Shown in pieces: positions 52,759 to 62,835 of a stretch of 64,000 nt of DNA (position 1 is its first letter; each line of letters begins with the position of its first letter). Location: contig OY986436.1 in NCBI GenBank assembly GCA_963920525.1, forward strand, positions 6,932,501-6,996,500. Direction: 5' to 3'. Under the pieces are notes generated by a model. That model had not been told where the DNA came from and made no database searches. It saw only the letters and a list, made by a program, of their open reading frames with translations. Made by a program: the position numbers and the translations under genes. The stretch comes from Dichetophora obliterata (Eukaryota > Arthropoda > Insecta > Diptera > Sciomyzidae).

Positions 52759-53514
52759 TGGTGAGGAACCAAAGCTTTTTTTGCTTCCTTTTATGACGAC
52801 TGGTTTGAATTAAAAAATATACAAAAGGATGGTTTAAAATTACAAGTTCTTATTTATTAGTAATATGCAAAACAATTTTAATTCAGAAGCTAATTGAAAA
52901 GTCAAGTGTTGCGCGCACCGATGTCAAAGAAGTTCTGTTTAAAATAAGACAAGATAATTTGCCTGCTACCTAAGTTAAAAATTTGTTGTAGAAAGTCGCG
53001 CCTCTGATTACGTTTTTTATGCACGCACTTTTCTATGCTTAGTCGATTAGCGGTTGGGGTGATTGTTGTTGTTGTTGTTTTGAGTGCATTGCGAGCGAAA
53101 CTAAGACATTTGTTGTTGTCGTTCTTGTTGTTGACAGTATAGCGATGACAAAGAGTAGGTGGGTGGTGGTGATGATGGTATTGTTGTTGTTGGTATGAAA
53201 TTGTTTTAACCATGCATGGAATCGACGATGATGAGTTGAATGGTGGTGGTGTCAAAGAGTGTGGTGCATAAATCGAAGATGCTGTAAAGTGGCGTGATTT
53301 AATTTGTTGGTAGAAAATATGTGCACATTTGAAGGCCACGATGATGTGATTGAAGAATAATTGCAGCTGCAGCTTAGTACGAAAACAAAATATAATATAA
53401 ATAAGAGACCGATAACAACAACAATTGTTATGCCAAATTAGTAATTGAGCTCGACTTACTCCCAACGAAAAATAAAGGTCAACTTATATTAACGAATTTT
53501 TGCAATCTTCAACA
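52759..53514 (-). repeat. BEL/Pao 3' LTR
   Basis: 756 bp, on the minus strand starting TGTTGAAGATTG and ending CCTCACCA. It matches the other LTR except for base 52926 (A here, G at 59192, plus strand). It contains TTG/GTT-rich low-complexity stretches and a 187-codon open frame (52902-53465) that is present in both LTRs. I do not consider that frame a gene. Confidence 0.95.
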
Positions 53515-53530
53515 TCCTCCCCCCTTGGGA
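53515..53530 (-). promoter_or_regulatory. Polypurine tract
   Basis: Minus strand AAGGGGGGAGGA directly abuts the 3' LTR. It is the RNase H-resistant primer for plus-strand synthesis. It overlaps nothing; the polyprotein stop is 17 bases upstream. Confidence 0.85.
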
Positions 53531-53546
53531 GCGATGCTTCCAAATA

Positions 53547-56500
53547 TTAATCTTTTTGGTATGCAGCTTCAATTGGCAACTTACATATTTTGGCTACTGC
53601 TCGTGTGAGTGTTCCGGTTGCAGTTTTAATAACGACGACTCTAACCTTACCGTCTGAACCTTGAACAGCTTCTACTATGCGACCCATGGGCCATTTTAAT
53701 GGTGGTGTCCCTTCTTCTTTCAGCAGTACCAGATCGTTTTTCTGAAGATTTTCCCTTTCAGTTCTCCATTTGGGTTTGATTTGCAGTTCCTTAAGGTACT
53801 CTGTGCTCCATCGCTCCCAAAATTGTTGTTGAACCTTTTGGACCAGTTGGTATCTTTTTAATAGACCGACGTTCAAATGCGACAAAGATGGTTCCGGAAT
53901 TGTGGTAAGTGTGCGACCGATTAGGAAGTGTGCTGGTGTAAGCGCGCGAAGATCATCGGGGTCACTCGACAGAGGGGTGAGAGGTCGGCTATTTACCATG
54001 GCTTCAGCTTGACAGCACACTGTGTGTAGCTCATCATGTGCTAAGATGTGTGACCCAATTGTACGGCGAAGGTAATATTTTGCTTGCTTGACTGCGCTTT
54101 CCCAGAGGCCTCCAAAATGTGGTGACCTTGGGGGTATGAAAGACCACTCAATCCCTAGTTGGCTGCAACTTTGCTGAACATCTTCGCTATGTCGTTGTGA
54201 CGTAAAATTGTGCAGAAGCTCGCGCAGCTCTCTGTTCGCTCCAACAAAATTGGTGGCATTGTCGGAATAAATTTTGCGGCATTTTCCACGACGTGCAACG
54301 AAGCGTTTAAGGGCGGTGATGAATGCTGAGGTGGTTAAGTCGGGCACAAGTTCGAGGTGTACCGCTTTGGTGGTGAAACAGATGAAGACCGAAATATATA
54401 CCTTGATCGGTGCCTTTCCTCGACCTTGCTGGGTCATAAGCAGGGGACCACAGTAATCCACTCCTGTGACTTCAAATGGAAATGATGATTCCACGCGGTC
54501 TCTTGGCAATGATCCCATAATTTGTTCTGCTAGAATTGGACGACAGCGATAACAAATTATACATCTATGCAATACCTGTTTGATTGTGTTGCGTGCGTTG
54601 ATGATCCAAAATTTCTCTCGAAGAATGCTTAGCAGAGTTTGGCAACCGGCATGAAGGTTTTGGCGATGACAATGTTCAATGATTGTACTTGTGAAGGGGT
54701 GCGATTTTGGCAGCAGAATAGGGTGCTTGGCTTCGTAAGATAACGATGAATTGTTGAGTCTTCCTCCAACTCTAAGAAGTCCATCACTGAGAAATGGTGA
54801 CAGTGGCGCTAATGTAGAGCGACGACTTACTGGAAGGTTTGATTGAAGGCTTTTGATATCTTCTGAAAACGAAGAGTGCTGAACTTGACGACAAATGACG
54901 TGTAGCGTGTCATTCATTTCCTCTGCTGTAATGGGCCCAGTTGTTATGCTATTTGAATCCTTTCGACACGATGCGATGAAGCGTCTTACAAAGGCGAAGA
55001 TTCGAATGAGTTTGTTGTAGTTGTTGATATATTTGTGCTGTGCGATGAAGTCTATCATTTTGTCAGCGATAAGTACATTGTGCTGGCGGCGCTGCTCTGG
55101 AAGGTCAGCGATGATGTCACTCGGAAGAGAAGGCCAGTTGGTGCTGTCCCGTAGCAAAAATTCTGGGCCATTGAACCAGAACTTGTTGTCGATAAGATCG
55201 CATACGTTTGAACCTCTGGACACGATGTCTGCTGGGTTTAGAGATGTTGGAACGTGGTGCCATTGATATTCGGACGTCAGCTGCTGAATTTTGGTTACAC
55301 GGCTTGCCACGAATGGTGTCCATCTTGAAGCTTGGCCATTGATCCAAGCGAGCGTGATAGTGGAGTCGGACCAGCAGTGAACACTTTGTGGACTAGGTGC
55401 GATGATTTGCGCCACAGTCGCAAGCAGTTCGGACAGTAATACTGCTGCGCAAAGCTCGAGCCGAGGAAGACTGACTTCTTTGGTTGGTGCGACTCGGGAC
55501 TTCGCACAGATGAGTGATGACCGTTTTATATCTCCAAATTCTGTTACAGCATAGATGCATGCTCCATATGCTTTGTTACTGGCATCTGCAAAGGCATGAA
55601 TGTGTGAATCAGAATAAAAGGGCACAAACCTTGGAACTCGAAACTGCTGAACTAGCGCGAATTGGTGGCAAAGTGTTTCCCATCGCATGTGCACTTCTGG
55701 TGGCACACTCTCATCCCAGTCAAGCTTGAGCTTCCACAGTTGTTGCATAAGAACTTTGCAAGTGACGATGACGGGGTTGAGAAGCCCAAGTGGGTCGAAA
55801 AAACTAGCGATGTGAGACAAGATGATTCGCTTGCTAACCTTCGATGATGTTTGATGTGTGTACGTGAACAAGAAGCAATCCTCTTCAGGTGACCATTTCA
55901 ACCCCAGAGCCTTAATATAGTCAACGTCGTTCAAAGTAATGAATTCTTCCTTATCCGATGGTTGTATGTCTTCGATGATTCGGTTGTCGTTTGATGCAAA
56001 TTTTCTTAAGGGAAATCCACAGGAGTTTAGCAATCCAATGACCTGCCTTTTAATTTCGATGACTTCTTGAATTGTGGATCCGCCTGTCATTAAGTTGTCG
56101 ACATAAAAGTCCCGAAGGGTCACCTCTGAGCCAATTGGAAAGGCTGTTGAATTTTCAATGGCTACCTGCTGTAGGCATTTTGTGGCCAAGAAAGGTGCGC
56201 AACTTGTACCATATGTGATTGTCTGCAATTGATAAATACTGATGGCATCAGATGCTACGTCACGCCACAAAATGCACTGCCACTTGGCGTCCTCCTGATC
56301 GACGATGACCTGGCGATACATTTTTGTGATGTCCGCCATTAATACGAAAGGGTGGGTCCTGAACCTTGTCAGAATTGTGAAGATATCATCTTGAATTGTG
56401 GGCCCAACACGAAGAATGCTGTTCAGAGACTTCCCATTTGAAGTGCGACATGAGGCGTCAAACACAACACGGAGTTTTGTTGTAGAACTGTCCATCTTGG

Positions 56501-58862
56501 TTACGCAATGATGAGGGATGAAATTCAATGCCTTTGTTGATGCTTCTTGGGGAGATACGAGAACCATATGAGTTAATTCATTATACTCACTCACGAAATC
56601 GCAGTAATTTTTTCGCAATTCGCTGTCTCGTTGCATTTTTGATTCTATTGAGAGCAGCCGCTTGCGAGCTATTTCATAGGATTGTCCGAGGCAGGTGGGA
56701 TTCTCCTTGAATGGAAAACGAACAATGAATTTGTTGGTGTTGGGGCATCTGCGCGTGGTTTGCTGAAAATACCGTTCGCACTCCTCTTCCTCTTGTGAAA
56801 ACAGGCCCGAAGCTTGATGACAATTATCTTCCAACTTCCAAAATTTCTCAAGAAGACTTTCGATGAACGGCATATTTGATGTTGTTATTGCGGATGGTGA
56901 CGATGACGAAGAAAGTAGCGAGCATCTATTGTTATGCAATGATGATTTTTTAGAGGCTGATGATGACGATTTTGAAGCTCTGTTGGTGATTGCTCCAGAC
57001 ACAATCCACCCAAGTTTGGTTTTTTGTAAAATCGGCAAGGTGTGATGGAACTTAATTTGTCCCACTAGCAAAAGTTCGTAGAAGAGACCGGCTCCCAGAA
57101 GCAGATCCACTGGTCCAGGCTTGTTGAAATTTGTGTCTGCCAAATTAATGTTTTTTGGGATGTTCCAGTCCTTAATGTCTAAATGACGTTGCGGTTGACT
57201 CGAAGTTATTGTTGGCATGACGACTGCCTCGATTGTCGACGAAAAAGTATAGTAAAGGGATTTAATTTCAATGCTGCATACCTGATGCGCATTTGTGGCA
57301 CATGCGCCAATTCCATTTATTTCCATGGGCACCTTCTTGCGTGAAACCCTTAGAAACTGAGCTGTGCGTTCCGTCACAAAGTGAAGTTGAGAAGCTGAAT
57401 CTAACAATGCTCGTGCGACGATGGACACGCCCATTGGGTTGAATAGTTGAACTAATGCGGTGGCAATGACAACATCACTTTGAGTATGTTGCACCTGGAG
57501 AACCGTTGATGTTGCCGGTTGAATGCTCGATGATGATAATGGCTGTGGTGGCTGTGGTTGCTGGCCACGATGCAATAAGGTGTGGTGACTCACCCGACAA
57601 TGTTGGCACCTATTGTTGGAGGGGCAGGCACTTGATGTGTGATTAGTGCAGAGGCAATTCAGACACAAGTTTTTGCGTTTTGCAAGATTATACCGCTCCA
57701 TTGGGTCCAATTTCATGAAGGCAGCACATTTGAACGCATTGTGTGAAACTGTTTCGTTGCACAGCTGGCACCTTGGCTGATTAGTTGCGACGAACGAGGA
57801 TTGCTTATAAACGATGCGTCCCTTTGATGACGAAGAAGCTGCACTGGCATGGCTTGGTTGTTGTGATTTTGTCGACTTTCGACTGGCTTCGATCATATCG
57901 ATAGTTTGGCAACGACGCTCTAAAAATGTGGATAAATCTTCCCATGATGGCAGGGCTAGTGCGTTTGATGACGAATTTCGGTCCCATCTCGAAGCAATTT
58001 CCTCTTCCCACTTGGACTGGGTCTCAGGGTCAAGCTTGGATATAACCAAATGCAGCACAATGCCATCAGCTATCTGTGGTTTTGTTGCCATAGACTGCAT
58101 GGCACGCATGTTGGCGTTAACGGTGTCGATGAAATCACGCAGCGATGAGACAGTTGCGTTGGCTATTTTTTGCGTGTCGAAGATGTGCTGTAAGTGTGAC
58201 TGGAAAATATACCGCTTGTTGTCAAATCGCGCAATCAGCAAGTCAAAGGCCTTGATGTAATTGGAATCTGTGACCTCCAATGAATGCACAAGCCGTGCTG
58301 CATTTCCAGTTAAACTTGACCGAAGATATTGAAATCTTTCAATGTTGGTCAAGTCTGCATTGTTGTGCACCAACACTGAAAACATATTATAAAAATCGAG
58401 CCATTCGCGATGGAGCCCAGTAAACGTAGGAAGCTGTAGCTTTGGAAGATTAACTCGGGGCCGAAGTGACGAAGTTTGTTGTTGATGCATGCGTGTGCTA
58501 GTTAAGGTCTCATCCAACTCCGCTGTTCGAAGTTGTGACAGTTTGTCCACAAGTAATGATTTAACAGCACAATACGTTTCTTCAAATTCGCTCCGATGAT
58601 CTTCTTGCAGCTGCGTTTCATCCAAGAATTCCAGTTGTGTCTGCAGCTCCTTTAATGACTCGAAATTACGTTCGACCAGTGATAACTTGATTTCCAAGTT
58701 TGTGGCGGACAACAAACTAAGCTGCGATGGGTTCAATAGTTGTGCCTTGAGGCGCTCGAAAATATGCTGCCGCTGCGACGTTTTTACGCGTATGTCGCGA
58801 CTTACTTCGTCGCGGTGTGAAGGAGTTTGAACCTCCAAATCTTGGTTTTCGATCTCTATCAT
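53547..58862 (-). CDS. BEL/Pao Gag-Pol polyprotein (1771 codons, intact)
   Basis: Single frame from ATG 58860-58862 to the stop at 53547. Approximate domains: N-terminal coiled region 1-140; gag-like DUF1759 145-300 (PTFTGLHREWLDFYNMF); Cys/His knuckles 365-430 (CQLCNETVSHNAFKC, CLNCLCTNHTSSAC); aspartic protease around 480 (ARALLDSASQLHF); reverse transcriptase 780-990 (LRVVFDASCR, MADITKMYRQV, active site FYVDNLM); Pao RNase H/A17 region 1090-1260 (HAFADASNKAYGA, VSLPRLELCAA, WSDSTITLAWI); integrase zinc finger and core 1370-1600 (CIICYRC, VDYCGPL, YSDNATNFVGANREL, PPRSPHFGGLWESAVK); C-terminal DUF5641 (VLLKEEGTPPLKWPMGRI). The RT box is YVDN rather than YVDD, a variant known in BEL/Pao. 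No env-like frame is present. Confidence 0.95.
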   Translation of the reverse strand: MIEIENQDLEVQTPSHRDEVSRDIRVKTSQRQHIFERLKAQLLNPSQLSLLSATNLEIKLSLVERNFESLKELQTQLEFLDETQLQEDHRSEFEETYCAVKSLLVDKLSQLRTAELDETLTSTRMHQQQTSSLRPRVNLPKLQLPTFTGLHREWLDFYNMFSVLVHNNADLTNIERFQYLRSSLTGNAARLVHSLEVTDSNYIKAFDLLIARFDNKRYIFQSHLQHIFDTQKIANATVSSLRDFIDTVNANMRAMQSMATKPQIADGIVLHLVISKLDPETQSKWEEEIASRWDRNSSSNALALPSWEDLSTFLERRCQTIDMIEASRKSTKSQQPSHASAASSSSKGRIVYKQSSFVATNQPRCQLCNETVSHNAFKCAAFMKLDPMERYNLAKRKNLCLNCLCTNHTSSACPSNNRCQHCRVSHHTLLHRGQQPQPPQPLSSSSIQPATSTVLQVQHTQSDVVIATALVQLFNPMGVSIVARALLDSASQLHFVTERTAQFLRVSRKKVPMEINGIGACATNAHQVCSIEIKSLYYTFSSTIEAVVMPTITSSQPQRHLDIKDWNIPKNINLADTNFNKPGPVDLLLGAGLFYELLLVGQIKFHHTLPILQKTKLGWIVSGAITNRASKSSSSASKKSSLHNNRCSLLSSSSSPSAITTSNMPFIESLLEKFWKLEDNCHQASGLFSQEEEECERYFQQTTRRCPNTNKFIVRFPFKENPTCLGQSYEIARKRLLSIESKMQRDSELRKNYCDFVSEYNELTHMVLVSPQEASTKALNFIPHHCVTKMDSSTTKLRVVFDASCRTSNGKSLNSILRVGPTIQDDIFTILTRFRTHPFVLMADITKMYRQVIVDQEDAKWQCILWRDVASDAISIYQLQTITYGTSCAPFLATKCLQQVAIENSTAFPIGSEVTLRDFYVDNLMTGGSTIQEVIEIKRQVIGLLNSCGFPLRKFASNDNRIIEDIQPSDKEEFITLNDVDYIKALGLKWSPEEDCFLFTYTHQTSSKVSKRIILSHIASFFDPLGLLNPVIVTCKVLMQQLWKLKLDWDESVPPEVHMRWETLCHQFALVQQFRVPRFVPFYSDSHIHAFADASNKAYGACIYAVTEFGDIKRSSLICAKSRVAPTKEVSLPRLELCAAVLLSELLATVAQIIAPSPQSVHCWSDSTITLAWINGQASRWTPFVASRVTKIQQLTSEYQWHHVPTSLNPADIVSRGSNVCDLIDNKFWFNGPEFLLRDSTNWPSLPSDIIADLPEQRRQHNVLIADKMIDFIAQHKYINNYNKLIRIFAFVRRFIASCRKDSNSITTGPITAEEMNDTLHVICRQVQHSSFSEDIKSLQSNLPVSRRSTLAPLSPFLSDGLLRVGGRLNNSSLSYEAKHPILLPKSHPFTSTIIEHCHRQNLHAGCQTLLSILREKFWIINARNTIKQVLHRCIICYRCRPILAEQIMGSLPRDRVESSFPFEVTGVDYCGPLLMTQQGRGKAPIKVYISVFICFTTKAVHLELVPDLTTSAFITALKRFVARRGKCRKIYSDNATNFVGANRELRELLHNFTSQRHSEDVQQSCSQLGIEWSFIPPRSPHFGGLWESAVKQAKYYLRRTIGSHILAHDELHTVCCQAEAMVNSRPLTPLSSDPDDLRALTPAHFLIGRTLTTIPEPSLSHLNVGLLKRYQLVQKVQQQFWERWSTEYLKELQIKPKWRTERENLQKNDLVLLKEEGTPPLKWPMGRIVEAVQGSDGKVRVVVIKTATGTLTRAVAKICKLPIEAAYQKD

Positions 58863-59003
58863 GTTTATTTAAATGTATTTGCCAACGATTTGCGCGCTGT
58901 TGAATGTCCGAAACTCGATTAATTTGTCAATGTTAATTTTGCGTCCAAAGAAACGACAAAGGTGAAGTGATTATAATTGCAAGAACTTGATGAACTTTGA
59001 CCT

Positions 59004-59021
59004 ATCCGGCTCGAAGGACCA
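59004..59021 (-). promoter_or_regulatory. Primer binding site, complementary to tRNA-Tyr 3' end
   Basis: Three bases inside the 5' LTR, the plus strand reads ATCCGGCTCGAAGGACCA. This equals the 3' end of an insect tRNA-Tyr as I recall it, including CCA. The element RNA would therefore prime minus-strand synthesis with tRNA-Tyr. Identity of the tRNA is from memory and needs alignment. Confidence 0.75.
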
Positions 59022-59024
59022 AAA

Positions 59025-59780
59025 TGGTGAGGAACCAAAGCTTTTTTTGCTTCCTTTTATGACGACTGGTTTGAATTAAAAAATATACAAAAGGATGGTT
59101 TAAAATTACAAGTTCTTATTTATTAGTAATATGCAAAACAATTTTAATTCAGAAGCTAATTGAAAAGTCAAGTGTTGCGCGCACCGATGTCGAAGAAGTT
59201 CTGTTTAAAATAAGACAAGATAATTTGCCTGCTACCTAAGTTAAAAATTTGTTGTAGAAAGTCGCGCCTCTGATTACGTTTTTTATGCACGCACTTTTCT
59301 ATGCTTAGTCGATTAGCGGTTGGGGTGATTGTTGTTGTTGTTGTTTTGAGTGCATTGCGAGCGAAACTAAGACATTTGTTGTTGTCGTTCTTGTTGTTGA
59401 CAGTATAGCGATGACAAAGAGTAGGTGGGTGGTGGTGATGATGGTATTGTTGTTGTTGGTATGAAATTGTTTTAACCATGCATGGAATCGACGATGATGA
59501 GTTGAATGGTGGTGGTGTCAAAGAGTGTGGTGCATAAATCGAAGATGCTGTAAAGTGGCGTGATTTAATTTGTTGGTAGAAAATATGTGCACATTTGAAG
59601 GCCACGATGATGTGATTGAAGAATAATTGCAGCTGCAGCTTAGTACGAAAACAAAATATAATATAAATAAGAGACCGATAACAACAACAATTGTTATGCC
59701 AAATTAGTAATTGAGCTCGACTTACTCCCAACGAAAAATAAAGGTCAACTTATATTAACGAATTTTTGCAATCTTCAACA
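59025..59780 (-). repeat. BEL/Pao 5' LTR
   Basis: 756 bp. It should carry the element's promoter and start of transcription. TG...CA ends are intact. The 5 bp duplication GCAAT follows at 59781-59785. Confidence 0.95.
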
Positions 59781-59930
59781 GCAATATTTCTTTGGTTTAA
59801 ACTGTAGTACAGGAAAGTTCTTATTATGGATAAGTATTTGTGAAAGTGTAAATTTTAAACCGAAAGTTTACAAAATATGCGGTAGTATTTTAGCTGGACT
59901 AAATTGTTGTCCAAGATTTTTAGCCGTGTA

Positions 59931-61571
59931 CTCGTATAAATACATAAAAACGATGAATTTCAAAATAGCTGTAGATACATAAACACGATTTTTATATCTG
60001 TGCATGTTATAACTAAAAACTAATTTTTTTTTTATTATGTACTAAGGGGTATGCTTTATCGTAAGATCGTAAAAATTTGTTTATGAATGGAATTGTTTAA
60101 TAATTTCCAATAACGTTCGCTATTCGCTAAATAGCACTGTGTTACCTACTATTCTACTTACTGTGCTATAGCCGGTGCGATTTCAAAGACTAATAGAAAC
60201 CACAAAACCGAGTTATAGTGAAGGCAGCACATCGGCGGAAGATTTATTACCACAGCCTTTATCGCAAGCTTCGGATATATTTGAACTAGAAGCCCAAACC
60301 CAAACTTCAACTTCCTTACTTGGCAATCTTTAAAATTTAGTTGAGGTCTCTCCGTCTGATGAAGAGTCAGAAGATGAGTCAAGAGATGAGTAAAGATGCA
60401 AAAAGCTTTTAATGAAATTGAAAATTACGCACCCAAAGGAACGGTCATTTTCTACACTTCGTCTAGTATCATCGATCTAGTGATCTTCGATGTAACTTAT
60501 CATCAGAAAATTTCGAAAAAATTTTGTTTATAAAAATGAACGCATGTAGTTTTAATAATTCTAAATAAAATAAATTTTCATCCTAAAATGTTCTTCCCAT
60601 TTAATTCTGGAAATCTTAAAAAACCGTAAATGTTAAGAATGTCTCACAAAAAGAAAGATTGTGAGTCGAGTTTTCTTCCTGTAGTGGGATTCTGTAAATT
60701 TTTCGCAATTTGCGATCGGAATCGTAATTTGCGACTTTTTTCGGTTGTCATACCGAAAACGGTATTCCCTAACTTGTACTTTGCGACAAAATTCGGTCGA
60801 AAAAAGTTTACGAATTCAAGTGAAAAAAGTGGCAACACTACTTATTTATCGGTGAGAAATGTCATATTTATTCAGTTTAAATCAAGAATGATAGAATAGA
60901 TTGCGCAGATCGTAAAAATTATTGTCTGCGATCTGCGCATGTCGTCATGATAGCCTTACGATATGAACTTACGATATGAGATTGTTGTCAATTAATGTAA
61001 ACAAATGTGAAACTAATCTGTAAGCAGTGCAATAAAATTGTTAATATAATTGACTAAACAAATTTTTCCACCGTTTTATATTAATTTTTGTGCTAATTTT
61101 TTTAGTTTTTTTTTTTTTTGGGTTTTAAAGCAAATTGGAATGGAACCAGCTTGCACTGGCAAAATATTCAAGAAACAAACTTCGTCTAGCCTGACGTCAT
61201 GATCGTAAAAAATATTTTTATCGTAGCTAGAAAAGTCAAAATGAAAAGTAAACAACATGTCGGACCTGCGCAATACGTAATCCTTTTATCTATCATTCTT
61301 GAGTTTAAATTTAAATTTAAAATTGTTTGAACGGTGTCCAAAGAGCAGCTAAACAATGCCAAATAGTAATTTATGATCAATTATATATTGTGTTTGCAGG
61401 TTTATTGTTAATTATATTTACCTTGCAGTTCTGGCGCTGCTGGTGATGTGCAATTATTTTAAGCGTAAAAAAGGGACCAAAAATATGTGGCTTGTCAAAG
61501 TATTAAAGACAATTTCCTTTTGCTTTTTGTGAGTAGCATTTGGATGGATGCTTCTGAAGAAACTTACAAAA
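59931..61571. other. No host gene seen; diverged inverted repeats
   Basis: AT-rich. Around 60883-60915 (ATCAAGAATGATAGAATAG with TTGCGCAGAT) and 61258-61305 the sequence is inverted, and GATCGTAAAAAT-like words recur at 60065, 60907 and 61201. An old TIR element of about 430 bp is likely. Around 60370-60400 there is a run reading DEESEDESRDE on the plus strand, which could be a transposase N-terminus relic but is too short to assign. Confidence 0.45.
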
Positions 61572-61920
<349 letters not shown>

Positions 61921-62115
61921 ACTACTGGAATCTGTCCAGTGATGTCTGTTGTGGCCATTATGGAGAAATATAGAGCCCCGCTTTGTTCTCTTTTTCTATG
62001 CGTACATATGCGTGCACATGCTTGCTGTCGAAATTGCATTTTTTCGTTATCAATAAGAAATTTTTAAGTTAAAATGTAAAATTTTTCCAAATAAAAAAGA
62101 AGTATGCAAATTTTT

Positions 62116-62835
62116 AGGAGTGGAGATAGCACACCACCCTGTGGCGTACCTCTTGTCACCGATCTTACAGCGCTGTACGCACCTAGGTCTGATAAGATTA
62201 CTCGACAGTTGAGCAGCTCATCTATAAGATCAGTAATGCTTTTGTTCACGCCTAGCCTACGCAACTCTAGTCGTATAGATTGTGGCGTGACATTATTAAA
62301 TGCTCCCTCTATGTCTACGAAAGCAACTAGAGTGAATTCATTATGCAGGAAGGATCTTTCGATGGTACCGACCAATGAGTGTAAAGCCGTTTCCACGGAC
62401 CTTCCCTTGCTATATGCATGCTGTGATGCCGATAAGAGAGCAGGGTCGATACTGCTCCGTAAATATAGATCTAGTAACCGTTCTAACGTCTTCAACAGAA
62501 ATGACGTTAGACTTATAGGTCTGAAATCTTTGGGGGTGGTATGTGATGTCTTCCCTGCTTTGGGTATGAAGACCACTCTGGCCTTATTCCAAGCATTGGG
62601 AATATAAGTGAGGCTTATGCAGCCATTAAAGATAATACGAAGCCAAGGCAAAATATATTTCGAAGCTTCTTTTATTTCTACAGGGTAAACACCATCAGGC
62701 CCTGGTGATTTATAGGGCTTGAAGCTGTTTATCGCCCATTTTAGTTTCCTGTCGGAGACTATGCCTTCGGTGTCCTGCGTAGAACGACTAGTACTAGGCA
62801 GTTGTGCACCAGGAGGCACATTTCTCCACATCTCC
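62116..62835 (-). pseudogene. I/LOA-like LINE, inverted 5' segment of reverse transcriptase
   Basis: Minus strand: [71 protein letters not shown] and [12 protein letters not shown], where LINE sequence stops at about 62116. The domain order and motifs match the 30.5-34.5 kb LINE but the sequence is a different subfamily. Its 3' limit corresponds exactly to where the plus-strand segment begins, so the two belong to one element. Confidence 0.85.

Larger units (their letters stand above)
52759..59780 (-). mobile_element. BEL/Pao LTR retrotransposon, structurally complete
   Basis: A 7022 bp element on the minus strand: 5' LTR 59025-59780, primer binding site 59004-59021, one long open frame 53547-58862, polypurine tract 53515-53530 and 3' LTR 52759-53514. 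GCAAT is duplicated at 52754-52758 and 59781-59785. The LTRs are the same length and, by my reading, differ at one base, so insertion is recent. All expected pol domains are present and open. It lies antisense or sense within the putative long carrier intron. Confidence 0.95.
52509..59928. mobile_element. MITE with CACGGYTAAAAATCTTGG termini hosting the BEL/Pao element
   Basis: Left terminus CACGGTTAAAAATCTTGG at 52509 with TA before it. The right terminus, ending 59928, gives CACGGCTAAAAATCTTGG in reverse complement with TA after it. Without the retrotransposon and one GCAAT the element is about 393 bp. It is non-coding. TA flanks again suggest a Tc1/mariner-type mobiliser. Confidence 0.8.

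Noticed and set aside
52902..53465. A 187-codon protein, present again at 59168-59731
   Set aside because: Both copies lie wholly within the LTRs of the BEL/Pao element and are rich in simple-sequence residues (Thr, His, Gln); there is no sign of selection as a host gene.
53547..58862. A large host gene
   Set aside because: Domains, LTRs, primer site and polypurine tract show it is a BEL/Pao polyprotein.
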